Shown here piece by piece: positions 36,591-47,520 of a stretch of DNA of 64,000 nt. Positions within the stretch are counted from its first letter, which is position 1. Every line of letters begins with the position of its first letter. Under the pieces are notes generated by a model. It saw only the letters and a list, made by a program, of their open reading frames with translations. It made no database searches and was not told where the DNA came from. Source of the stretch: Agelaius tricolor (Eukaryota; Chordata; Aves; Passeriformes; Icteridae); contig JALJCS010000020.1 of NCBI GenBank assembly GCA_023055355.1, positions 9,035,001-9,099,000 of the forward strand, given 5' to 3'. The translations under genes were made by a program, and so were the position numbers.

Positions 36591-39500
36591 AATGCTACAA
36601 ATGACTTTAAAACTCTTGGTTGGCTGTTTCAGTATCAATAGTTAATCTCATGTTCATTTCAATGACAACCTTCCTGAAGGTTTGGTTGTGTCCTAGTCTG
36701 CATTTCCAATACTATGCTTGTTTCTGCTTATGACTATAGACAGTTTATATCAAAACTCTTTTATTCTTGTTCAGCAGATCCATACCTTTAGGGTCACATG
36801 ATTTTCTCCTTAATTCCCACTGTGTCCTCTGCATCCTGGGATAAAATTGCTCCAGAGCCTTTGGTGGCCCGTCTGGGCTCCATTCAGTAAGGCAGGACTG
36901 GTTTCTCCAGGAAATCTGAATATACGCAGTCACAAATATGTTGTTAGTACAGTTATTTAGAAATAATTTTGTTGTTGTTTAGTAAAACCCCATTAGAGTT
37001 GTACAGTGATAGAGCAAGGCCCCAGGGGGCTCAATATCTGTGAGACCTGGGCTAAAAATGAATATTACAGGGTGAAATTTTAAACAGAAGAGGAGCAGAA
37101 TAGTGATGGGAAGACGGAGGGGTTGGGCAAACCAGGTATGACTGAACAAATTTATTTATGGGGGAAGCCTGATACTTGTATCCCATAACCTATTTGAATC
37201 TTTTTTGAAGTAACATAATCCCTTGTATCTTAATTACCTGTAATTTCCACTGTAAATGAGGTTTTGGTGGGTTTTTATGTATTACCTACAAAGTATTTGC
37301 TGCCATAAATACCCTGATACAATTGTATCACTGAATCTTCTGAGTGGAGCCAAGGCTTTAAAAGAGCCATTTGTCTGCATAGTTTATAAGGATTTCCTCA
37401 TGCCCGAGGCAAGCCCTGGAAGAAAATTGACTTTGGTTGTTTGCTTTTGGGTTTTTTGCCCATTTTTGAATTCATCCATATTAGGGTTACAGGAGTAACT
37501 CTCTACACCCAGTCAATACCAGTATTCTTATGCAACTTTTAAGTATAGGCCAGGTTTCAGTTTTCCACTCTAAGCTATTGCTACCTGTGCTAGCTATGAA
37601 ATGACTTAAAGCATATTTTTCTGTAAAGCTGAATGGACATCCTTTTGATGGAAATGGGAATTTTGGACTGAATTGTATGACAATGCAATTTCTAACCACA
37701 AACTGTAAAAAAAAAATAAAAAGGGAAAACCTATTTAAAGCTGAAAGCCCAGTGTTTCTTGTGGTTCCCCACACAATTGTGGATTCATTATAATCTACTT
37801 ATGAGTTAAAAGAGTTGTTAGAAAATTGAACTTCTGCATGGCAATTGTTAGAGTTCTCTCTTTTGCTTTAGAATTTGGAAAATGTTTCTCCAAGTTGTTT
37901 GAATTTAGCCTCTACAGATGTGAAATTTATTTAAATTCTGTTTCAGCCTTAGTTGGAATCTGTGCAAGCTGCTTTAAAACAAAGTTTAAAAACATAGTGT
38001 CAATTGGCCCAAACATTTGCTATAGATAATATTCTGACTTTATTCTTAAGGTGGGAAGATCAGGTAAATAAGTACTTCTGTAATGTTATGAATAAAGCTA
38101 AGAACAGCCCTTGTTTAGGTTGTGGCTGCTCCCATGGGGCGTCATTCCCAACAAAATGATAACAGGAATGGTTGACAAGGCTTGTATGGCATCTCTCAAC
38201 AAAGGACACCCCATCTGTCAGTGGAGAAGTGCTGGTGGGTTTAGCTCAGCCTGTAAATTTAGTCTTAGCCTATAGCTGAGTGTGGTGATCGTGTCCTGGA
38301 GATCTCTGCTACAAGAGCTTGGTGCCAGCCTGGGCTGGAGCCACCTGGTTCCTGCTGTGAGCCGTGTGCTGTCAGCCCATTCCGAGGCAGAGCTTTATCC
38401 CTGTCTTACTCCATATCTCCTGCCTCGAGTGCCTTGGAGTAGAATAGGCCCTGTGTGCTCCTGAGCAGGCACCGAGGCAGCCACAGTGCCCTACAGAGTC
38501 TCACATGTTCTACTGATTATCCAGCGCACTTAAACTTTGAGTTATAAGGGTGACCCCAGCCAGTTGGCTGAAAAAATATATTTGACATCATTGAAAATGT
38601 ATGCTGCTGCTGAAGCATGGATTTTAATTTGAGGAAAATGTCGGCCATAATCTAGCATACATTAAAAAATATATCTTTTTATTTCCATATGGGTCACGTT
38701 AAGGAAAATATTAAAAAAAAAAAAAAGCCAACCCTATTATATGAAGTCTCATTAAAGCAGCCTGGAAAAGTTTAGCCAATTTACAGGCTATACATCTTAA
38801 TCTCCCCAAATTACAGGACCGATAGAAAAACGGGTGGTTGAGAGGGAAAGCGGGTCCAGCAGAACCTGGCTGGGGGCCAAACAATGGATCAAGTAGCCCT
38901 TGCTTTCACTTGACTGCTACCCCTTGTTATTTAAAGAAAAGAAAGGATTTTTAAAGAAAGGCCTGGAAACGGCAAAGCATGGAATGTACTTCCTTCTCTG
39001 GGTGAAAACTAAAACCCAAAGCTTGGTTATTTTAACATGGTGTTTTGACCCAGCTCTCTAGTGCCTGCGCAGAGAGATTTTTGTGAACTCCTGAGAGAAA
39101 ATAAAGTATCTGCAACTCTTCTGTAGTTTTCAGCAGGCAGGTGGTTTAAGGACTGATTGTACCATCTTGGATAGGGTTTGTGGGGAAGCCAAAGGTGGAA
39201 TGGGTATAGGGATACTAAAGGATGCAGGGGAAAAAGGGTAGGAAGCAGTGAGGTGTGAAATGGCAGAGAGGTCATTGTCACCAGTAAATTCGGTGCTGTG
39301 CGTGTAAAACTACGCACGTGCTGCTTTTGCTGCAGTTGCAGTGAGCCACAGAGCTCTACCCAGTGGCAAAGAGGGTCTGTGAGGGGAGCATGGAGAAGTT
39401 GGGGATAAAGATTAACACCTCTTGCATTGCTCCAAGAGACCAGACACTGCAGAAAGCGTGGAGAGGAGGTGAAGTGTCCTGATGTGAGTTAGCAGATGTT

Positions 39501-42500
39501 TTAAGAGCCAGCAAAGGGAACAATCCTGATCAGCAGAAAGAGGAGGAAAAAGCTGCTAGATCTTGAGTGTTTGTAAATCATCCTCTTACCTAAAGCCAAA
39601 GCTGTCCTAAAGCATCTAGAAGAGAGTAGGGTAGGACAGGTACTAGGTTGGTCTAAGAAATGTGTTGTGCCTGCATTGTTTTCAGTGAATAAGAACTTGG
39701 CCTACAGCTTGGAGCAGAACTGTGTGGCAGAAATCAGTGGTGTTTTCCTCCTGCAGGTATGATTGTAGCTGACCAGCCTCATCACCTGTTTCTGTGGAAC
39801 CAAGAAAGGCAGCTGGTTACATGTGTAGATGGAGGTGCTCACTGCTTGCTTCCCTGTGTCTGTGCCTGTATTAACCTGCTGTGCATTGATGTATTTATTA
39901 GACAAATTATGGGTGACTGACAGGTTCTATAAATTTTTGAGAAGACTTTATCTCCCTGAACCATTTATTTTCTGCTTTAAGATCAGGGAAAGTTGATGGG
40001 GATGTGTATTTTTCTGTGCTCTGGTAGCCAATGTTTCACTGTGGTATTCCATGAACTGGATCTTGAAATTTCCTATTCCTGCCTTCCTATTCCTCAAGCC
40101 CTCTGGCCAGGGATTGCCCCATTATAACGTAACAACCAAAGGGAGGGGTTACACTTTTTGTGTGGCCAGCTCTGGCTTGTTTGAGGAGTTTCCTGCAACT
40201 TGTTTGCTCCAGGAAACTTGGAGCTTGGCAAATGGGCTGTTCAGCCTGCTTTCTCGTGGATATGGGAGTGGTTTTTCATGTGTTTGCCATGCCCTACCTA
40301 TTTCTGCTTTAGCACTGTTTCTTTCAGAGCACTCAGAAATATTGCCCGCAGGGGCTGAGGCATTCTCTGTGCCTTCCATGTGAAATGGGTGCATGTGGGA
40401 ATGTGAGTATGGGCGTGTCTTGGAGGCAAGTTTATTAATACCACTGGAGATAATGGCCTTGGCAATATTTTGAAGCATCCTGCTCCATTAAATTATAGAC
40501 TTTGTGGAGACAAAGAGATTAGGGAGAGCAAGGAAGATTATTTCACAAAGCATAATATTATTATAATTTGCTAGTCTAAAAAACTTTGCAGAATTCAGTG
40601 GGAAAAATTAGAGGCCTTAAATATGCTGAAGTTCCTACAGCTACACTTGATGACTGACTCACTCCACTTTCCAAGTTAGTGTCCAAGAATGCAGAAAGAA
40701 ATACATGTTTGTACACTGATATTGTTAAAAATATTTGTCATTGATCAGTTGTGTGTTTTGAAAAAAAACCAACAACTGAATCCTTGGCTTTGTTGAGGTC
40801 GGCTAGGATAAGTAATGGTGCATATTTTCTCCTGATTAATTTAATTTTTTCCATCCCTGTTTTTGTTCATGGTTTGTCTGCAAACAGACCATAGAACATC
40901 CCAACTATTCAGCATTTATGAATTCCTTTCATCATCCTAAATGCAAATACTTCAAGACGGGGCCAGGATTTCTTATATGTTCCTACCATGCTTAATAGAA
41001 CAGTGTCTCAGTCTGGACTGAATTTGGTTGTCTGGGCAATGCTTTTCCTGTGTATAGTAATTTATTTTCAAAAGAGATTTTTTTTTACCTGTTTCTTATG
41101 TACTCCATCTTTTCACAATTTCTTTCGTTAGAGCAAATGTCTAAGATTTTCCCAGCATTCCCATTGGATTTTCATGACTGCAATGCCTTCAGCTGTTCAT
41201 ATTTACATTACACAGCTCTGCCATGGGCTTAGTGAGTTTCATTTGAACCAAGCTCCTAACACCTTCTCTCAGGTAGGCTACAGACATCATAGATACCTAC
41301 TGATTTAATTTGCTTTTAATAGTAGTTTTTATTGCCCATTACCATCCTTCTGTATGAGTCTGAATATCTTGACATATGCATAAATCTGGTCAAGGTCTTC
41401 TGACAGAAGGAAAAATTACACTTTATTTATTAACATCTGCACTGAAAAGCTGACACTTCTGTGATGTATTTTTCTGAGATACCAGGAAGAAGTGTGGCCC
41501 TGTGTTCCGTGGGTTTTCTTCTGTGATAACTTTATTTTGCAGCCTCTTTTCCATGGGATTTCACTGAGGTAGTCACCAGTCCAGAGTTTCTGCTGTCCAC
41601 ATTTGAAAACCCAGTGAATTCAGATGTATGAGCTGGCACGTCTCTGTCATTTCCAGAATAAATCTGCACATTGGTGTCACTGTACTGGTTCTGGGGCTTT
41701 ATGGCTCTGTTAGATCTTACACCCTCTGGTAATTGTATCACTAACCTTTATCCTGTCTGATATTTGGGTGCTTTGTGTGCCACATCTCATTCTTTGTTCA
41801 CATCACAGTGTGTACACCTGCCTAGTGCAGTTTCAAGCTACACTAAGGAATTTTAGTTTTCTATTTCTTCATCGCTATAAATGGAACCCTTTATTACAGA
41901 GCATTGGTCCTTTGCAGGTACAGTGCTCTCATTTTATCTTACCCAGAGCTCCTGAAATCTTCTGTCACACTGATACTTACTGTACTCTTTTTCCCATATT
42001 AAATGTCTTAACAAGTTCTTCAAGGCTACACCTCTATTTGTGATTGTTTGCTTGAGTATCTGGGAAAGCAGGACTGTAAAATGTGTGTATGTATATGCGT
42101 ACTATAGAAAGGGAAATTTTGAATTCTTAGAATTCTTTATTGTATGTGTTATATTTACTGCTAATTAGAATAAATACCCCAAACACTGCTCAGCGGGAAT
42201 CTTGACTGTTCCCTAGCCCTGAAAGCTGAAAGGGAAAGTATGCTTGCTTCACCTGCTATTTGAATGCTGACCTAATTTATTGAGGAAGCTTTTCCCTAAG
42301 GTGGAAAGTTTAAAAAGATTTTGCTGATTGACCCCAGCTAGAACTGTCATGGTCTCCTGAGGCAGCTCTCCCTCTCCCCTGGGAAGGAAGTTCATTCAAG
42401 TTCCCCAAGGTGAGCCTATATCTTTTACAGATATAGACAATAATACTGTGTGGCTGTGCATACACTGATGGTGTTTTCCTCTGCCCTGGAGATGAATACA

Positions 42501-43236
42501 GGTCATTTGGGCACAACCCACTAATTTAGGCAGGAAGAAAATAGGTAAGTATTTGTCTGTGACTGTACCTTAACCTCTACTGTAGAGGTACCCCAGGGTC
42601 ATGGACAGTGTTTAGGGCTGATGTCTTGGTAAGATCTGGTCCAGTTTCTGCTCTGCTGCTGATCCACGTCTTTGTGGAGTTTGCACTCCTTAGGACTTTT
42701 TGTGAGTGTTGGTGAAGCAACACATGTAGGGTGCTGGAGCAGCTGGTAGGCTCTGCTTCTGTCTGACCCAGTCCCTGCACCCTCTCTCCACAGACTTGCA
42801 ACACCTTAAAATTAAAATACAATGCCTTAAAATTAAAATACAAAGCTTTAAATGATCCTGACCTTGACAGGACTTTAAGCAGTTATTTCCACTTGTGCTT
42901 GTACGTCCTGACTTGTATTTGGCAGCACTACAACCACTTGAATATGTGCGTGTTACTGAGAGATCTATTTGGCTTTCCTGTTCATTATGCTCTTTACTGC
43001 CTCCTTGTCATTCTAATCAACTCTTCTTTTTAGTCAAGAGAGGCATGAAAGAAGAAAACAAAATTCAGTTCTGAAAAAAGCTATATACTGAGCTCTGAGG
43101 AAACCCCTTTGATGCTAAAAATATGATGTAATGGTTTCAAGAACAAAGAATGTCCATATCATACTTTCTGTTGTCTGGTTTTGAGGAGCTTATCTGGCCT
43201 ATTTTCCCACCAATCATTTATTAAAAATAATTAATA
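36591..43236. other. Non-coding sequence, no gene recognised
   Basis: Unique sequence with a 14-base A run at 38713-38726 and another A-rich run near 37706. The part around 38560-38960 looks information-rich (few simple repeats, many TAAT and SOX-like strings) and is raised as a possible regulatory stretch. A 21-bp tandem duplication lies at 42804-42845. No ORF resembles a known protein. Confidence 0.6.
42804..42845 (+). repeat. 21-bp tandem duplication
   Basis: The unit CCTTAAAATTAAAATACAATG at 42804-42824 is repeated at 42825-42845 with a single change near its end (AATG to AAAG). The near identity suggests a recent slippage or micro-duplication event. Confidence 0.9.
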
Positions 43237-43324
43237 GGGTAAAAATTAAATTCAGAATTCAAAGTATCTTTCAGCTGACTTCAATATACCTTAAGCATGT
43301 GGGCATTTTTGAAAATTTGACCCT
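43237..43324 (+). repeat. Probable remnant of an old palindromic repeat
   Basis: GGGTAAAAATT at the left edge and AATTTGACCC at the right edge are approximate inverted repeats. The internal CAGCTGACTTCAAT and GGGCATTTTTGAAAATTTGA strings resemble, from memory, palindromic short elements that are abundant in turtles and crocodilians. No transposase and no clean target-site duplication are visible. The family cannot be named with confidence. Confidence 0.45.
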
Positions 43325-45974
43325 GTCTGTACGTTCTGTGTCCTTCTCTGAAGCCCTGTCTTGCTTCTCTAGAATGTGAAGTGCTCTAGGGGAGAAGATA
43401 CCAGGGTGCATGTTTGCACAGCATCCACGATGCCAGGCTCTCATCCTCAGAGCTCTTAGCGCTGCTGTCATGTAACTGAACGTGCCTCCTTTGAAGTGAA
43501 CATTTCCCAGGTCTCACAGATCTGCTGCTGAGGCATCAGGTTAGCGCTGAGCAAACCTGTTCTGGGATACCCCTCACCTCTGAAGCCGCTGCACAGGCCT
43601 CCCACTGTACCTAAATTGGCTGGGCTGGGATCAGCATGGCATGGAGACAAAAGCAGCTCTATCTGTCCTGGGGAACAATGGAACAACCTTAGCTAGTGCT
43701 GCAAGAAAGCAGGTAGGGAATGTCTTTGTGCTGTGCTAATGCTGGGAAGTTAGCACAAGGAGTCAGGCCTACAGCTCCTGAGAGCTTCTGGAAAGCAAGA
43801 GAAGTGAGTTTGCTTTCTTCCCTTTTTCTTTTTTTTTTTGTCAAAGTTTAAGTTGATTCTCTCATCTACTCTCTTGCCCCCCTTCCCCCTCTGCTCCCTA
43901 AGCCTGCTTTTGATTTGGTTTTATTGGCTAGTGAAAGGAATCATTTACTAGTCAAGGGCCAAGCAGTGACAAAGGAATGCAGGTAAATTAGTTTCAGTTC
44001 CTATTTCTCCCCGTCTTCCTCCTTTGGAATTTGAGCTTTAGAAAATAAAGTCCTTTTACGCATACCGCCCCCCTCTTTTTTCCTAAAAGGATTTCCCCCC
44101 TTCTCAACCTCTCTTTCAAGAACTTCGTTTTTGTAACTAAGAAAACCCCATTAAAGTACCTAAAATGTCAAGGTGTACAACACATTCAATGAAATCCAAC
44201 CAAAATGCTTTTAAAAAAAATCCCACAACTTTCTGCATGCACCTTAAAAATGCAAAAATTAACCGAGAGTGTCATAAAGCTTGTTTTAATGAATAACTGT
44301 GTACACACTGGAAGTTTTACATGCACATATATCATGCTTCAAATGCTAAAATGTAGTTAAAGTTTAAACATTTTGCAGAAGAAGATATGCAAAAGAACTT
44401 TCAGAGAATCAACATGGAGAAAACCTGTATGTTCAGTCTTTCATCACTCAGTATTATTGAAGTATTAAGCACTAAGTAATAGTGTTAGCATTCAAACTGT
44501 CTTTTTCTTTTTTCTTTTCTTGCTTTTTTCCCCTTTGTAGCTTATCTTCCTTTGGACAACTTGCTTCAAATATACCTGGATGTTTCACCAACTGTGCTCT
44601 AAAACAAAATTCTTTAGAGGTTGAGGCCTTCTTTTTATATCACATTGGTGTCCTTGGTAAATAATGTAGTTTAAAATGCTCTGTGATGTTAAATAGTACA
44701 CAGCGTTGTGGCATTAATGACAGAAAAGGGTTTGTATCTCATTGGTAGCTATTTCTGTTAGTTCTTTCCAATTCCTAACATAGAAATAAAACTATGATTT
44801 ATCTTTTTTTCTTAGCGCAGCAAAAAGTTGTGTATTCAGTCTTAGTTGACTTCATAATTGGATGCATTTTATGTTCCTGCACAACACAAACTTGAAATAC
44901 AAAAGAACTCAGTTCTGTCTAAACAACTGTAAAGTTTTGGACAGCAGCTGGAAGAAGCCAGGAAATGTAAGTTAAGACTGATATTCCCCACTTGCCTCAT
45001 GCTATTGTGAGGAAAAAGCACAATGATGAGAGAGGTAAGAACACAACGTCAGTCCTAACACTGCATTTCCTGGCTTTTGTTGGTTTGTGTCACAGACCTA
45101 AAAAATTGTCTTTAATTTCCTCAAAAAGGGGGCAAATACGTTTCCCAGAGTGTTGTATTATATACAAACATAATTTATCTGTCCAGGCAGAACATTGGCT
45201 ATTGGGGGAGTAGAATCAGAATTTGCCGTGATTTTCTCAGAAAAATCTCTCCTGTATTTTCTAGCTGTGTTTAAGTACAGTTACTTTAGTTGTAATTTCC
45301 ATCTGATATTTAAATGACTGTTGGAGACCAAAAAATTCCTCCTCCCAGCGGAGCAGTACCTTTCATTAAACACCCACTAAAGGTGTTTTTACAAATGATT
45401 TCTAAAGTTCAGTGGTGGTCTGCTTTTACTTGATTTAGAGCCACTGAGTCAGTTTCTTTTCTCCTGGTGGGTTTAGAAAGTACAGAACTTGCTTGGAAGC
45501 TGGGAGGTCAGATGGAAGGAGTGGGATCTGTTGTGTCCTGCCCAGAACAATGGTAGGTTGGATCCAGGAGCCGCTGCAGTGAGAAATGCAGGTCTTGGTT
45601 GTGTCAGAACTGAAGGACGAGATTCTTGTTCTGTGCTTGGTGTGAAAGGAAAATGGAGCTGGTGTAAATTCATAATGTATGAGTGACAAGTTATGGCCGT
45701 TTTTATCTGACATAGCTGCATTTCCTTCTACTTCATGATTTTGTTAACAGAGTTTGAAATATTTTCACATGTGCACATCTTGTTACATTTGTAACTCCTT
45801 GGACAGTATATGAGGCAGACACCTCCACTCATTCGATATTAGACCTTGTTTAAATTCTACAGATTCTTTAAAAGCATCACTGTAAGCACAAATAGATGTC
45901 TTTGCAGTTAGTAGTCCTATATAACAGGATCATACCAAGGATGTACAATATTTGTACAGGTTCCTACTGGGAGA

Positions 45975-46025
<51 letters not shown>

Positions 46026-46970
46026 CTTTAAGTAAACACTTTGAAATACCAACAGATTAGATTTATTTAATGTGTATTTAAATTTTCTTTAAATATATAC
46101 AGAGGAGGAAAAAAGTTATCAGAAATATCAAAATCACATTAAGTACCTAAGTTGTGGATATGAACATGAAATGTCCAATTAAAAATTCTTGAGCCCAATA
46201 TTCTCTTTACCATTGAAAACAAATATGTGTGCTAGTAATCTAAAACTTAAACAGTCAAATTTCCTGCTGCAGTGAGCTTCCATCCATTTTTCCTGAAAGA
46301 ATGGTTTGGGGAGGAAGTGTTTATACAATATTAAGAAGAACAGTGACGGCAATAACTGAAATTTTAAAACAATAAAAATTTTGCATATATTGGCCCAATT
46401 TTGTGATTGATTACACATGTTTAAATGTTAAAACATTATTATAAAGTCTCTCTGCCTCTATAGCAATTTTTATCAGATAAACAAAAGTCTTGGGATCAAT
46501 GCATACTCTTGTCTCAAAACCAGAATGATTAATTTTCTGGTCTGCACCCTCCAAGATATTTTGCATAGTGAATTGTGTCTTAATGAAGCAATAAACTGGA
46601 TTCTGATAGTCTACCCCACCTTGGATATATTTATTTCTTAGAAAAGTAACTGAATTTCACAACTTCGAACCCAAACTGGAATTGGAAGTCATGTAATACA
46701 GGTATTTAGATCTGTGTATGATTACCAGGTTTGTATTCAGTACATTTTAAAAACTGATCATATACAAATATGATGGACTTTGCTGTATATGGTGAGCACT
46801 TTCTCTGCTTTAGTATGGTGCTGTTAAACATAAGAGTTTAAAAAACATGTGTGAAGTCTATAATTATAGGGGTTGAGCTAGAAGGACAGAGCCCAAGCAG
46901 TTTGGTCATGAAGACTTTAACTCACTCCGGGCAGTTCTCCATACATGCTCCCACCTTCGCTAGTTCCATA
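43325..46970. other. Non-coding sequence, no gene recognised
   Basis: Contains pyrimidine-rich runs (43812-43839 and around 44500-44535) and the (ATT)n microsatellite listed separately. The short ORFs show no recognisable similarity. The 43830-44000 part combines a polypyrimidine tract with CCAAT-type and SOX-type strings, but this is not enough for a call. Confidence 0.6.
45976..46023 (+). repeat. (ATT)16 trinucleotide microsatellite
   Basis: Forty-eight bases of uninterrupted ATT repeats. The perfect array is likely length-variable between individuals. It lies in AT-rich unique DNA and is not in any reading frame of a recognised gene. Confidence 0.98.
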
Positions 46971-46989
46971 GGTAGCAGATTAAAATCTT

Positions 46990-47165
46990 TGGGGCGCGGC
47001 CGAGGTCAGACCCCAGCTAAAGGAGGCTGAAGGGGAAAGGGGAAGAGCTTTTGTGAGCAATTTGCCATCATTTGGGGGCTCCGGGCCGAGACGCCGCCGT
47101 GCCCCGGCCCGCGGCCTCCAGGGGCCGCTGTGACACCACGAACCCCGGACCGTGGCTGCTTTAAG
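46990..47165. promoter_or_regulatory. Short CpG-rich block, possible orphan promoter or enhancer
   Basis: After tens of kilobases almost without CpG, GGGGCGCGGCCGAGG appears at about 46992. A dense CpG cluster follows at about 47080-47150, containing GAGACGCCGCCGTGCCCC and GGCCCGCGGCC. The block is not tandemly repeated, unlike the minisatellite near 36.2 kb, so selection or lack of methylation is a reasonable explanation. It is shorter than a formal CpG island. A pyrimidine-rich stretch follows at 47449-47520. No TATA box, start exon or coding exon can be assigned, so it may be an orphan promoter, an enhancer, or simply local GC bias. Confidence 0.35.
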
Positions 47166-47448
47166 GGTTCCTTTAAACAACAACAAAACATCCAACTTTG
47201 AAATCTTTTTTGTCTTCAGATGTTCCAAACCAGGATTCCAGCAAAGGAAATGAAAAAGGGAAACTAAACGAGCTTTCCCCCGCCCTCCCCTTTCTCTCTC
47301 TCTGGTTTCTATTTGTAATACTTTATTTCTACAACAAGCACAAACCACTAGAAAGGCAGAAAACAAAATATGAATTTTTCCTTCCTTTTTCACTGTAAAC
47401 CTCTGTAAAAACAATGAAAAAAAATTCTGGACTATATTAGATGGCCTG

Positions 47449-47520
47449 TTTCTTGTTTCTTCTTTTTCTTTTTTGCTTTTTCTCTTTTATTTTTTCCCCG
47501 TTTCCCCCTCCCTTTCTGTT
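47449..47520 (+). repeat. Polypyrimidine-rich tract
   Basis: About 70 bases are almost entirely T and C on the plus strand, with only a few purine interruptions. Such asymmetry can favour triplex (H-DNA) structure or act as a splice polypyrimidine tract, but no adjacent exon is recognised. Confidence 0.6.

Noticed and set aside
46980..47414. 144-codon minus-strand ORF
   Set aside because: It owes its length to the GC-rich block at 46990-47165, overlaps another minus ORF in a different frame, and has no recognisable domain.
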